Shown here: piece by piece, positions 34,109-42,920 of the stretch
How positions within the stretch are numbered: position 1 is the stretch's first letter
Layout: every line of letters begins with the position of its first letter
Source: Actinoplanes sp. SE50/110
GTDB lineage: Bacteria > Actinomycetota > Actinomycetes > Mycobacteriales > Micromonosporaceae
Assembly: GCF_900119315.1 (NCBI RefSeq)
Contig: NZ_LT827010.1
Span: forward strand, 470,001 to 534,000
Direction of reading: 5' to 3'
DNA: 64,000 bases
Notes under the pieces: generated by a model
Databases searched by the model: none
Told to the model about the DNA's origin: nothing
What the model saw: only the letters and a program-made list of their open reading frames with translations
Translations under genes and position numbers: made by a program

Positions 34109-35185
34109 TCAGGAGGACTCGCGGGCCGCGGGGCCGCCGCCGAACAGGACATCGTCCCAGCTCGGGAGGCGCTTGCGGGGCTTGTTCTCCTCGGTTTCGG
34201 TGCCGGGCTGGGTGGTCTGGCCGACGGTGCGCCGGGGGCGCAGGACAGCCAGGGACGGGACCGCCGGGACCTCTTTGGGGAGGTCGGAGTCGTCGTCGAA
34301 GGCGGAGCCGGAACCGCCGCCGAGCAGTGCGGCGGCGCCGCCGGCGACCGGGCGGCGGGCGGCCGGGGAGACCGGCTCCAGGCCGCGGCCGGAGGAGCCC
34401 TCCAGCGGGCGGTCGAGGGAGGCGAGCAGCGCGTCGCGGCCGGCGCGGATCGGGTCGCGGGTGGGGCGGGTGGTGTCCCGGCCGGGGCGGGCCGGTGCGT
34501 CGGCGGCGGGCAGGCCGTGGCCGCCGCGGGTGGGCTCGGCGCTGCGGGCCGGGCCGGGCAGGCCGTGGCCACCGCGCTCGGGGACCGGGTCCTGGCCGAG
34601 GATCTGGGTGGGGCGCTCGGCGCACAGGTACTGCGCCATGTCGTCGTGCGGGGAGACGACCTGGCGGCCCTTGTCGAGGTCCCAGATGGCCTGGGCGGTG
34701 GCTTTGCCGGACGGCCAGGTGGCGACGATCCGCCAGGTGCCGTCCTCGCGCCGGAACGCGTCCCAGGAGATCTTCTCGGTGTCGATGCCGTGCTGGGCGA
34801 GCCGGCTGTCGACGACCTCGGCCAGGGGCTGGCCGGAGTCGGACGTCTTCAGCCGGGTGCGCCGGGCGTGCTGGGCCAGCATGGCGCGCTCCTGCAGCAC
34901 CGGGCCGGCGTAGCGGAGGACCCGGTCGACGGGGACGCCGGCCACCCGGGCGACGTCCTCGGCGGACTCGCCGGAGCGGATCCGGGCCTGGATGTCCCGC
35001 GGGGACAGTGAGGCCTGGACGTCCGGGGCGAGCACCGCGACCGCCGTGCTCGGCGGTGCGGGGCTGTCGGTGAGGACCCCGGCAACCCGGTCGTCGAGGG
35101 GCAGCGCCAGCAGGCGGCCCACCTCGTCGGCGAGCACGAGGGCCTGTCCATCCTCGGAGAGGGCGACGAAGCGTACCGGCCGCAT
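34109..35185 (-). CDS. sepH: Septation protein SepH
   Basis: 358 residues. SepH is an actinobacterial cell-division protein that binds FtsZ and promotes Z-ring assembly. The N-terminal DUF3071 domain is clear (MRPVRFVALSEDGQALVLAD, LSPRDIQARIRSGESAEDVA HTH-like segment, WDAFRREDGTWRIVATWPSG), followed by a long disordered Pro/Arg linker and a conserved acidic/basic C-terminal end (KRLPSWDDVLFG). The ATG has a GGAGG site. It lies downstream of serC on the same strand, with a structured 217-bp gap. Confidence 0.93.
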   Translation of the reverse strand: MRPVRFVALSEDGQALVLADEVGRLLALPLDDRVAGVLTDSPAPPSTAVAVLAPDVQASLSPRDIQARIRSGESAEDVARVAGVPVDRVLRYAGPVLQERAMLAQHARRTRLKTSDSGQPLAEVVDSRLAQHGIDTEKISWDAFRREDGTWRIVATWPSGKATAQAIWDLDKGRQVVSPHDDMAQYLCAERPTQILGQDPVPERGGHGLPGPARSAEPTRGGHGLPAADAPARPGRDTTRPTRDPIRAGRDALLASLDRPLEGSSGRGLEPVSPAARRPVAGGAAALLGGGSGSAFDDDSDLPKEVPAVPSLAVLRPRRTVGQTTQPGTETEENKPRKRLPSWDDVLFGGGPAARESS

Positions 35186-35278
35186 GCGTTGCCTCCGTCT
35201 CGTCGCGTTGGCCTGTGCTCCCGAGAGTCAGTCACCCGGGCGCGTTTCGGAACACGGTACGCGCCCCGGTCACTCCTT

Positions 35279-35344
35279 GGGGGTAAGCCACGCCGTCAAA
35301 CTGGCTGACCAGCGAAGATGATCTTCAAATTCTTCGCTACCCCC
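35279..35344 (-). promoter_or_regulatory. Nested inverted repeat between serC and sepH
   Basis: GGGGGTA (35279-35285) can pair with TACCCCC (35338-35344), and GCGAAGA (35312-35318) with TCTTCGC (35331-35337). The two pairings are compatible as nested stems in the minus-strand transcript. It could end the serC transcript or form a leader of sepH. Confidence 0.45.
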
Positions 35345-35402
35345 ATTGGTACGGACTATGCCTCGCTGATCGCAATGAGCCAAGTCACCGGGCGGGTATC
35401 TG

Positions 35403-36527
35403 TCAGAGCCGTTCCACCACGTAGTCGATGCAGCTGGTCAGGGCGGTGACGTCGGTCGGGTCGACGGTCGGGTAGAGGGCGATCCGCAGCTGGTTGCGGC
35501 CCAGCTTGCGGTACGGCTCGGTGTCCACGATGTCGTTGGCGCGCAGCACCTTGGCGATCGTGGCGGCGTCCACCCCGTCGGTGAAGTCGATCGTGGCGAC
35601 CGCCGCGGAGCGCAGTGCCGGATCGGTCACGAACGGCTCGGCGTACGACGACCGGTCGGCCCAGCCGTAGATCGCCGCGGCGCTCTCCGCGCTGCGTTTG
35701 ACCGCCCAGGACAGGCCGCCCTGTGCGTTCATCCAGTCCAGCTGCTCGGCCGCCAGGAAGACGGTGGCCAGCGCGGGCGTGTTGTACGTCTGGTCCAGGC
35801 GGGACTGCTCGATCGCGGTGACCAGGTCGAGGAACTGCGGGATGTACCGCTTCGAGGCCTTGATCTCGAAGGCCCGCTCGATCGCGGCCGGGGACATCAG
35901 GGCCAGCCAGAGCCCGCCGTCCGAGCCGAGCGCCTTCTGCGGGGCCAGGTAGTAGACGTCGGTCTCGCGCAGGTCGACGTCGAGGCTGCCGCCGCCGGAC
36001 GTGGCGTCGGTGAGCAGCAGCGCGCCCGGGTCGGCGCCCGCGACCCGGCGGACCGGCACGGAAACCCCGGTGGAGGTCTCGTTCTGCACGGTGGCGTAGA
36101 CGTCGACGCCGGCCTCGGCGGTCAGGAACGCGGCCTGCCCGCCCGGGGCCCGGTGCACGGTGGGCTGAGCCAGGAACGGTGCGTCGGTGACCGCCTGCAC
36201 GAACTTGGCGCCGAACTCGCCGAACTCGGCGAACTGCGCCCGGTCCCGGACCAGGCCGAAGGTGGCGATCTCCCAGAACGCGCTGGTGCCGCCGTTGGCC
36301 AGGACCACCTCGTACCCCTCGGGCATCGAGAAGAACTCGGCGAGCCCGCGGCGCAGCCGGGCGACCTGGTCCTTGACCGTCCGCTGCCGGTGGGAGGTGC
36401 CCATGAAGGTGCGGGACACCGCGGAGAGCGCCTCGACACCCTCCGGCCGGACCTTGCTCGGCCCGGAGCCGAAGCGGCCGTCGACGGGTTTGATCGTGTC
36501 GGGGATCCGGATGTCAGCCACGATCAC
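35403..36527 (-). CDS. serC: Phosphoserine aminotransferase
   Basis: 374-residue PLP enzyme making O-phosphoserine from 3-phosphohydroxypyruvate and glutamate in serine synthesis (also used for pyridoxine in some bacteria). Actinobacterial-type start ADIRIPDTIKPVDGRFGSGPSKV; PLP lysine at about 198 in APQKALGSDGG. The GTG at 36527 overlaps the stop of the citrate synthase gene (GTGA), so the two are coupled; a GTG two codons later is also possible. Next to pdxH (divergent beyond citrate synthase). Confidence 0.96.
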   Translation of the reverse strand: MIVADIRIPDTIKPVDGRFGSGPSKVRPEGVEALSAVSRTFMGTSHRQRTVKDQVARLRRGLAEFFSMPEGYEVVLANGGTSAFWEIATFGLVRDRAQFAEFGEFGAKFVQAVTDAPFLAQPTVHRAPGGQAAFLTAEAGVDVYATVQNETSTGVSVPVRRVAGADPGALLLTDATSGGGSLDVDLRETDVYYLAPQKALGSDGGLWLALMSPAAIERAFEIKASKRYIPQFLDLVTAIEQSRLDQTYNTPALATVFLAAEQLDWMNAQGGLSWAVKRSAESAAAIYGWADRSSYAEPFVTDPALRSAAVATIDFTDGVDAATIAKVLRANDIVDTEPYRKLGRNQLRIALYPTVDPTDVTALTSCIDYVVERL

Positions 36528-37630
36528 ACATTATGCGTGAGTTGGGACCAGCCCTCGACCTCGGAAGGCCGGCGCGGCTCCGGGCCGACGTAGCGCAGGC
36601 CGGGGCGCAGGATCCGGCCGAGCTTCTTCTGCTCCAGGATGTGCGCGCTCCAGCCGGCCACCCGGGCGCAGGTGAACATCGAGGTGAACATGTGCACCGG
36701 CACCTCGGCGAAGTCGAGCACCACGGCGGACCAGAAGTCCACGTTCGTCCACAGCTCGCACTTCGGCTTGCGTTCCCGCAGCTCGGTCAGCGCGGCCGCC
36801 TCCAGCGCGGCGGCCACCTCGAAGCGCGGCGCGCCGAGCTCCTTGGCGATCCGGCGCAGCACCCGGGCCCGCGGGTCCTCGGCGCGGTAGACCCGGTGAC
36901 CGAAACCCATCAGCCGGTCGCCGCGGTCCAGCACATCCTTCACATAGCCCTCGGCGTCGCCGCTGCGCTCGACCGCCTCCAGCATGTGCAGCACCCGGGT
37001 GGGCGCCCCGCCGTGCAGCGGGCCGGAGAGCGCGCCGATCCCGGAGGAGATGCAGGCGGCCACGTCGGCGCCGGTGGAGGCGACGATCCGGGTGGTGAAG
37101 GTGGAGGCGTTGAGCCCGTGCTCGGCGGCCGAGATGAAGTACGCGTCGACGGCTTTGACGTGCCGCGGGTCGGGCTCGCCGCGCCACCGGCGCATGAACC
37201 GCTCCACGATGGTCTCGGCCTTGTCGATGTCCTTCTGCGGGACGGCCGGCAGCCCCAGCCCGCGGGCCGCCTGGGCGACGAACGAGAGCGCGGTCACCGA
37301 GACCCGGGCCAGGTCCCGGCGGGCCCGCTCGTCGGTGATGTCGAGCAGCTGGTCGAGCCCCCAGTACGGGGCCAGCATGGCGACCGCGGACTGCACGTCG
37401 ACCCGGATGTCGCCGGAGTGCACCGGCACCGGGAACGGCTCGGCCGGCGGCAGCCCGGGTCCGAACCGGCCGTCCACCAGCAGACCCCAGACGTTGCCGA
37501 AGGAGACCTGGCCGATCAGATCCTCGATGTCGACGCCGCGATACCGCAGTGCGCCACCGTCCCGGTCGGGCTCGGCGATCTCGGTCTCGAACGCGATGAC
37601 GCCCTCGAGTCCCGGCTTGAAGTCGGACAC
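36524..37630 (-). CDS. Citrate synthase
   Basis: 368-residue citrate synthase: condenses acetyl-CoA with oxaloacetate. Catalytic residues are visible as His206 (GPLHGGA), His245 (GFGHRVY) and Asp298 (NVDFWS). GTG 37630 was chosen because GGGAG lies 6-7 nt upstream and the protein then begins SDFKPGLEGV as expected; an ATG at 37669 would add 13 residues. The short type II-like form suggests the citrate synthase 2 class. It is coupled to serC downstream and divergent from pdxH. Confidence 0.95.
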   Translation of the reverse strand: MSDFKPGLEGVIAFETEIAEPDRDGGALRYRGVDIEDLIGQVSFGNVWGLLVDGRFGPGLPPAEPFPVPVHSGDIRVDVQSAVAMLAPYWGLDQLLDITDERARRDLARVSVTALSFVAQAARGLGLPAVPQKDIDKAETIVERFMRRWRGEPDPRHVKAVDAYFISAAEHGLNASTFTTRIVASTGADVAACISSGIGALSGPLHGGAPTRVLHMLEAVERSGDAEGYVKDVLDRGDRLMGFGHRVYRAEDPRARVLRRIAKELGAPRFEVAAALEAAALTELRERKPKCELWTNVDFWSAVVLDFAEVPVHMFTSMFTCARVAGWSAHILEQKKLGRILRPGLRYVGPEPRRPSEVEGWSQLTHNV

Positions 37631-37795
37631 GGCGCTCCCTGGGAGACGTGGCTGCGGTGAGTGATTCATCCTGCCTCCCGGGTAACGGCCCGGTCGACCC
37701 GTGGCGATTGTGCTCTCGGTGACACCCATCCTGGTTCACCTGACACCGGACGGTCGCCGTCTTACCGTCGTTGCAGCCGAAAGGAAGTACCCCCG

Positions 37796-38470
37796 ATGTC
37801 TGCCGATCCGCCGTCCCCCGCGGGGATGCGCCGTGACTACACCGAGCACCCGCCGCTGCTGGAGGGCTCCCTGGCCGGGCACTGGAGCGACCAGTTCGCC
37901 GCCTGGTTCGCCGACGCGACCGCGGCCGGGCTGCCCGAGCCGAACGCGATGATCGTGGCCACGGCGGATGCCCAGGGGCGCCCGTCGGCCCGGACAGTGC
38001 TGCTCAAGGGGTACGACTCGACCGGTTTTGTGTTTTTCACGAACTATGAGTCGCGCAAGGGCTCGGACGTGCGGCACAACCCGTACACAAGCGTCGTTTT
38101 TCCCTGGTTTGCGATGCAACGCCAGGTGATCGTGACCGGGGCGGTGGAACGCGTCTCCCGCGCCGAGACCGAGGAGTATTTCGCCTCCCGTCCGCGCGGC
38201 TCCCAGCTCGGCGCGTGGGCCAGCCCGCAGTCGCGGGTGCTGCCCGGCCCGGAGGCGATCGACGCGCGCCTGGCCGAGGTGATCGAGCGGTTCGGCGACG
38301 GTCCGGTGCCGCCCCCGCCGCACTGGGGTGGTCTGCGGGTGCTGCCCGAGACCGTGGAGTTCTGGCAGGGACGCAGCAGTCGCCTGCACGACCGGCTGCG
38401 GTATCGCGCAGTCGGCGAGAACCGGAGCGCCGTCGAGCGGGACTGGATCGTGGAGAGGCTGGCCCCGTGA
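37796..38470 (+). CDS. pdxH: Pyridoxamine 5'-phosphate oxidase
   Basis: 224-residue FMN flavoenzyme that oxidises pyridoxamine/pyridoxine phosphate to PLP. Family motifs: MRRDY near the start, PSARTVLLKGYD, FFTNYESRKG, and the C-terminal FWQGRSSRLHDRLRY..WIVERLAP. AAAGGAAG lies upstream of the ATG. Its stop overlaps the GTG of the next MFS gene (GTGA). PLP made here serves SerC and many other enzymes. Confidence 0.97.
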   Translation: MSADPPSPAGMRRDYTEHPPLLEGSLAGHWSDQFAAWFADATAAGLPEPNAMIVATADAQGRPSARTVLLKGYDSTGFVFFTNYESRKGSDVRHNPYTSVVFPWFAMQRQVIVTGAVERVSRAETEEYFASRPRGSQLGAWASPQSRVLPGPEAIDARLAEVIERFGDGPVPPPPHWGGLRVLPETVEFWQGRSSRLHDRLRYRAVGENRSAVERDWIVERLAP

Positions 38471-39759
38471 GCGTGGTCGAGGAGAAGTCGAAACGCTCCT
38501 GGATGATCGACACCACACCGCTGCGGGTGACGTCGTTCCGCCGGATGTGGGTCGGCAACGGCGCGTCGTTCTTCGGTTTCCAGTTCACCGCGGTGGCCGT
38601 GCCGGTGCAGATGTTCGCGATCACGCACTCGTCGTTCTGGGTCGGCCTGCTCGGCGTCGCCGGCCTGGTCCCGCTGCTGATCTTCGGCCTCTGGGGCGGC
38701 GCCATCGCCGACGTGGTCGACCGGCGGCGCCTGCTGCTGACCAGCTCCGCGCTCACCTGGGTGGTCACTCTGGGCCTGCTGGCGCAGGCGATCGCGGGGG
38801 TACGAAGTGAGCACCTGCTCCTGGCGCTCACCGCGGTGCAGTCGATCGGGTTCGCGATCAGCTCGCCGGCCCGGCAGTCGATCATCCCGCGCATCGTCCC
38901 CGCCGAGATGGTGCCCGCGGCGAACACGCTGAACTACACCACCACGACGGCCGGTGGGGTGCTCGGCCCGCTGGCCGCGGGCCTGATCATGGGGATCTGG
39001 TCGACCGGCACCGGGGTGGCCGTGGCGTACGCGGTCGACGCCCTGCTCTTCACCGTCACCTTCTGGGCCACCTGGCGGCTGCCGGCCATCCCGCCGATCG
39101 AGCCGGACGACGCCGGGGAGAAGCCCACGGCCGGCCTCCGCGGCATCGTGGCCGGCCTGCGCTTCCTGGTCACCCAGCCGGTGCTGCTGCTGTCCTTCGG
39201 CATCGACCTGATCGCGATGGTCTTCGCGATGCCGCGGGCGCTGTTCCCGGCGGTGGCCGAGACCCGGTTCGGCGACAGCTCGGCGGTCGGCTGGCTGTTC
39301 AGCGCGATCGCGATCGGCTCGGTGCTGGCCGGGTTCACCTCCGGCTGGATCAGCCGGGTCCGCCGCCAGGGTGTCGCGCTGACCGCCGCGGTGGTCGGCT
39401 GGGGCATCGCGATCGCCCTGTCCGGCCTGGCCCACCAGCTCTGGCTGGCGGTTCTGCTGCTCGCCGTGGCCGGCGCGGCCGACCTGGTCAGCGCGGTCTA
39501 CCGGCAGACGATCATGCAGACCTTCGCGCCGGACCGGCTGCGCGGCCGGCTGCAGGGCGTGTTCACCGTGGTGGTGGCCGGCGGTCCCCGGCTGGGTGAC
39601 CTGCGGGCCGGTGCCACCGCCCAGTTCACCTCGGTGACCACCTCCTGGGTGGCCGGCGGGGTGCTCGCCGCGGTGCTGGCCGTGGGCCTGGCGCTGGCCT
39701 TCCCGGCGCTGCTGCGATACCGGCCCGTCCCGGATCCCGTGGCCGACCCCGAACGATAG
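38467..39759 (+). CDS. MFS transporter coupled to pdxH
   Basis: 430-residue EntS-like MFS protein. TSFRRMWVGNGASFFGFQ opens the first helix, and GGAIADVVDRRRLL is motif A. GTGA overlap with pdxH gives translational coupling. Pairing with pdxH is a common actinomycete gene order and need not mean shared function. An exporter is likely; substrate unknown. Confidence 0.92.
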   Translation: MSVVEEKSKRSWMIDTTPLRVTSFRRMWVGNGASFFGFQFTAVAVPVQMFAITHSSFWVGLLGVAGLVPLLIFGLWGGAIADVVDRRRLLLTSSALTWVVTLGLLAQAIAGVRSEHLLLALTAVQSIGFAISSPARQSIIPRIVPAEMVPAANTLNYTTTTAGGVLGPLAAGLIMGIWSTGTGVAVAYAVDALLFTVTFWATWRLPAIPPIEPDDAGEKPTAGLRGIVAGLRFLVTQPVLLLSFGIDLIAMVFAMPRALFPAVAETRFGDSSAVGWLFSAIAIGSVLAGFTSGWISRVRRQGVALTAAVVGWGIAIALSGLAHQLWLAVLLLAVAGAADLVSAVYRQTIMQTFAPDRLRGRLQGVFTVVVAGGPRLGDLRAGATAQFTSVTTSWVAGGVLAAVLAVGLALAFPALLRYRPVPDPVADPER

Positions 39760-39769
39760 TGTCGCGGGT

Positions 39770-40687
39770 ATGACAGAGACAGCCGCGAAATCCGGGGTCC
39801 AGTGGTCGATCGAGGCGGATGGCCGGCGCGCCGTCCTGGCCGAGGTCGGAGGCACGCTGCGCAGTTTCTCGTCGGGCGGGGTGGAGCTGCTGGACGGCTT
39901 CTCCGTCGACGAGATCTCCCCGGGTTCCGCCGGCCAGATCCTCGCGCCCTGGCCGAACCGGATCCGGGACGGGCGCTACACCTTCGGCGAGCAGACCTAC
40001 CAGCTGGCGCTCACCGAGCCGGCCCGGCACAACGCCATCCATGGCCTGGTCAACTGGGCGCGCTGGCGGGCCACCGAGCACACCGCCTCGGCCGTCACCC
40101 TGGAATACGACCTGCCCGCCCAGGTCGGCTACCCGTGGCCGCTCACCCTGCGGACCCGCTGGTCGGTGTCGGCCGAGGGGCTGCGCTGCGCGCAGGAGGT
40201 GGTGAACACCGGCGACGCCGCCGCGCCGTGGGGCTACTCCGTGCACCCGTACCTGCGCCTGCCCGGCGTCAGCGTCGAGGACACCGTGCTCACCGTGCCG
40301 GCCCGGACCAGGATCCTGGCCGACAACCGGCTGCTGCCGCTCGGCGCGGTCAAGGTGGCCGGCACCGAGTTCGACTACGCCGAGCCGCGCCGGATCGGCA
40401 CCGCGATCCTGGACACCACGTTCGGCGACATCGACTTCGGCCCGGACGGGCTGACCGAGGTGGTCCTGGCCGACCCGTCGTCGGACGCGAAGATCGTGGT
40501 CTGGGCCGACGAGAAGTTCAAGTACTGGCAGGTCTTCTCCGGTGACACGCTGCACGGCGAGCGGCACCGCCGGTCCGTCGCGGTGGAGCCGATGACCTGC
40601 CCGCCGGACGCGTTCCGCTCCGGCCGCGACCTGGTCACGCTGGCGCCGGGGGAGACCTGGACCACCGCGTGGGGGATCCGCGCCTGA
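39770..40687 (+). CDS. Aldose 1-epimerase family protein
   Basis: 305-residue mutarotase that interconverts alpha and beta anomers of a sugar. Features: PWPNRIRDGRY (60-70), HNAIHG (87-92), catalytic His159 in GYSVHPYLRL and catalytic Glu273 in VAVEPMT. It sits 10 bp after the MFS gene, and its stop overlaps the nitroreductase start (TGATG). The sugar is not known. Confidence 0.95.
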   Translation: MTETAAKSGVQWSIEADGRRAVLAEVGGTLRSFSSGGVELLDGFSVDEISPGSAGQILAPWPNRIRDGRYTFGEQTYQLALTEPARHNAIHGLVNWARWRATEHTASAVTLEYDLPAQVGYPWPLTLRTRWSVSAEGLRCAQEVVNTGDAAAPWGYSVHPYLRLPGVSVEDTVLTVPARTRILADNRLLPLGAVKVAGTEFDYAEPRRIGTAILDTTFGDIDFGPDGLTEVVLADPSSDAKIVVWADEKFKYWQVFSGDTLHGERHRRSVAVEPMTCPPDAFRSGRDLVTLAPGETWTTAWGIRA

Positions 40688-41310
40688 TGGAGTTCGACGA
40701 GGTGATCCGCCGGCGGCGGATGATCCGGGGGTACGACGTGTCGCGCCCCGTGCCGCCCGAACTGATCGACAAGATCGTCCGGCACGGGCTGCGGGCGCCG
40801 TCGGCCGGCTTCGCCCAGGGGTGGAGCTTCCTGGTCCTGTCCTCGCCGGACGACTGTGACCGCTTCTGGTCGGCGACCACTGTCGAGCAGCACACCGACG
40901 CCTGGCTCGCCCGGATGCGGACCGCCCCGCTGATCATCATCGCCCTGTCGAACAAGTCCGTTTATCTCGACCGGTATGCGGAAAGCGACAAGGGCTGGGC
41001 CGACCGGGACGAGTCCCGGTGGTCGGTGCCGTACTGGGACATCGACACCGGATTCGCCGCGCTGCTGATGCACCTGACCGCGGTGAACGAGGAACTCGCC
41101 TCCTGCTTCATCGGGCTGCCGGCGGCGAAGGTCGCCGACTTCCGGGCGGCGTTCGGGGTGCCGGACGAGTTCACCCCGGTGGGGGCGCTCACCGTCGGCT
41201 ATCCGGGGGACGACAAGAGGTCACCGTCACTCCGGCGCGGTCACCGTCCGGTGGACGAGGTAGTGCATCATGGCCGGTGGGCAGCGGGCGGCGGTTCGGG
41301 ACGCGGCTAG
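40687..41310 (+). CDS. Nitroreductase family protein
   Basis: 207-residue FMN-dependent nitroreductase fold. FDEVIRRRRMIRGYD is the usual N-terminal FMN-phosphate site (R..R), followed by RAPSAGFAQGWSF and PVGALTVGYPGDDKRS near the C-terminus. It resembles the BluB/NfnB-like broad family; substrate unknown. Coupled to the aldose epimerase gene. The C-terminal 30 residues are Arg/Gly-rich and poorly conserved in appearance. Confidence 0.92.
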   Translation: MEFDEVIRRRRMIRGYDVSRPVPPELIDKIVRHGLRAPSAGFAQGWSFLVLSSPDDCDRFWSATTVEQHTDAWLARMRTAPLIIIALSNKSVYLDRYAESDKGWADRDESRWSVPYWDIDTGFAALLMHLTAVNEELASCFIGLPAAKVADFRAAFGVPDEFTPVGALTVGYPGDDKRSPSLRRGHRPVDEVVHHGRWAAGGGSGRG

Positions 41311-41366
41311 GCTCGTACCAGCAATTCGTGTGTTTCTCGTTTTTTCAGCAGGGAGGGGCAGCCGCC

Positions 41367-41663
41367 GTGATCTTCAAAGCGGTCCGGGACGGGGCCCCGT
41401 ACCCTGATCACCACACCACGCTGAAAGCGTGGGCGGAGATCCCGCCGCGGCCGATCCGGCTCGCCGATCTGATCACCACGAAACGCGAGCTGGCGCTGGA
41501 CAAGCTGCTCGCCGAGGATTCGACGTTCTACGGAGATCTTTTCCCGCACGTCGTGGAGTATCAGGGCGCGCTGTATCTGGAGGACGGTCTGCACCGCGCA
41601 TTACGCGCCGCGCTCCAACAGCGCAATCAGATTCACGCTCGTGTATTGGTCGTGGAAGGCTGA
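41367..41663 (+). CDS. Small VapB-like conserved actinobacterial protein
   Basis: 98 residues, starting IFKAVRDGAPYPDH, with the central TTKRELALDKLLAEDSTFYG and YLEDGLHRALRAALQQR. Homologs in actinomycetes are often labelled VapB-family antitoxin, but no PIN-domain VapC toxin or other toxin is next to it, so that name should be treated with care. The GTG has a strong GGGAGGGG site. Function unknown. Confidence 0.85.
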   Translation: MIFKAVRDGAPYPDHHTTLKAWAEIPPRPIRLADLITTKRELALDKLLAEDSTFYGDLFPHVVEYQGALYLEDGLHRALRAALQQRNQIHARVLVVEG

Positions 41664-41685
41664 CGCCTCCGTTACTTTGAAGTGC

Positions 41686-42861
41686 ATGGTTGCTCGACCG
41701 CTTGACCTGCTGGATCTTGACGACCTGCTCACCGACGACGACCGCGCGGCCCGCGCCCTGGCCCGCCAGGTGGCGAACGATCATATTCGTCCCGGCGTGG
41801 CGCAGTGGTACGAGAACGGTGATCCACCCATTCGCGATCTTGCCGTGGAATTCGGCAAGGCCGGATTGTTCGGCATGCATCTGACCGGTTACGGCCTGCC
41901 CGGGGCCACCACCATCTCGTACGGCGTGGCCTGCATGGAATTGGAAGCCGCCGACTCCGGGATCCGCTCCCTGGTCTCGGTCCAGGGCTCGCTCGTGATG
42001 TACGCGATCTGGCGGTACGGCTCCGACGACCAGAAGGACCGGTGGCTGCCCGCGCTCGCCGCCGGCCGGACCATCGGCTGCTTCGGCCTCGCCGAGCCCG
42101 ACCACGGCTCCGACCCCACCGGGATGTCCACCCGGGCCCGCCGCGACGGCGACGACTGGATCCTCGACGGGGTGAAAACCTGGATCCTCAACGCGCCGAT
42201 CGCCGATGTGGCGGTGATCTGGGCCCGCGCCGAGAAAGGCGTCGCCGGGTTCGTGGTGCCCACCGACACGCCCGGGCTCACCACCCGGGCGTTCCGGCAC
42301 ACCATGTCGCTGCGTGCGGCCAGCGTCGGCGAACTCGCCCTCGACGGGGTGCGGCTGCCGGACAGCGCCCGGCTGCCCGCCGCCCGCAGCCTGATGGCGC
42401 CGCTGTCCTGCCTCACCGAGGCCCGGCTCAGCATCATCTTCGGGGTGCTCGGCGCGGCCCGGGACTGCCTCGACGTGACCCTCGACTACGCCGCCGGGCG
42501 GGAACAGTTCGGCCGGCCGATCAGCGCCTTCCAGCTGACCCAGGCGAAACTCGCCGACATGGCACTGGAACTGCAGAAGGGGTTCCTGCTCGCGGTGCAC
42601 CTGGGCCGGATGCGCGACGCCGGGGGCGCACCGCTGCGGCCGGAACAGGTGAGCATCGGGAAGCTCAACAACGTGCGGGAGGCGTTGAAGATCGCCCGGG
42701 AGTGCCGGACGATCCTGGGCGGCAACGGGATCCGCGGAGAGATGCCGGTCATGCGGCACGCCGGGAACCTGGAGAGCGTGCTGACCTACGAGGGGACCTC
42801 GGAGATCCACCAACTGTCGATCGGCCAGAAATTGACCGGTCTGAACGCTTTTTCACATTAG
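41686..42861 (+). CDS. Acyl-CoA dehydrogenase (glutaryl-CoA dehydrogenase-like)
   Basis: 391-residue FAD enzyme that alpha,beta-dehydrogenates an acyl-CoA. Features: GCFGLAEPDHGSDPTGM (FAD/substrate loop), GVKTWILNAPIADV, RQ-type YAAGREQFGRPI, ILGGNGI, and the catalytic base Glu of YEGTSEIH at about residue 369. The YEGT position and overall sequence favour the glutaryl-CoA dehydrogenase group (lysine/tryptophan breakdown) over short-chain forms. The ATG is close to the upstream gene (22 bp). Confidence 0.93.
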   Translation: MVARPLDLLDLDDLLTDDDRAARALARQVANDHIRPGVAQWYENGDPPIRDLAVEFGKAGLFGMHLTGYGLPGATTISYGVACMELEAADSGIRSLVSVQGSLVMYAIWRYGSDDQKDRWLPALAAGRTIGCFGLAEPDHGSDPTGMSTRARRDGDDWILDGVKTWILNAPIADVAVIWARAEKGVAGFVVPTDTPGLTTRAFRHTMSLRAASVGELALDGVRLPDSARLPAARSLMAPLSCLTEARLSIIFGVLGAARDCLDVTLDYAAGREQFGRPISAFQLTQAKLADMALELQKGFLLAVHLGRMRDAGGAPLRPEQVSIGKLNNVREALKIARECRTILGGNGIRGEMPVMRHAGNLESVLTYEGTSEIHQLSIGQKLTGLNAFSH

Positions 42862-42920
42862 GGGGGTCAAGGGGCGCGCTCCGGTCGCGAAATGTCGTAC
42901 CCACTCCGTACCGTTAGGAC

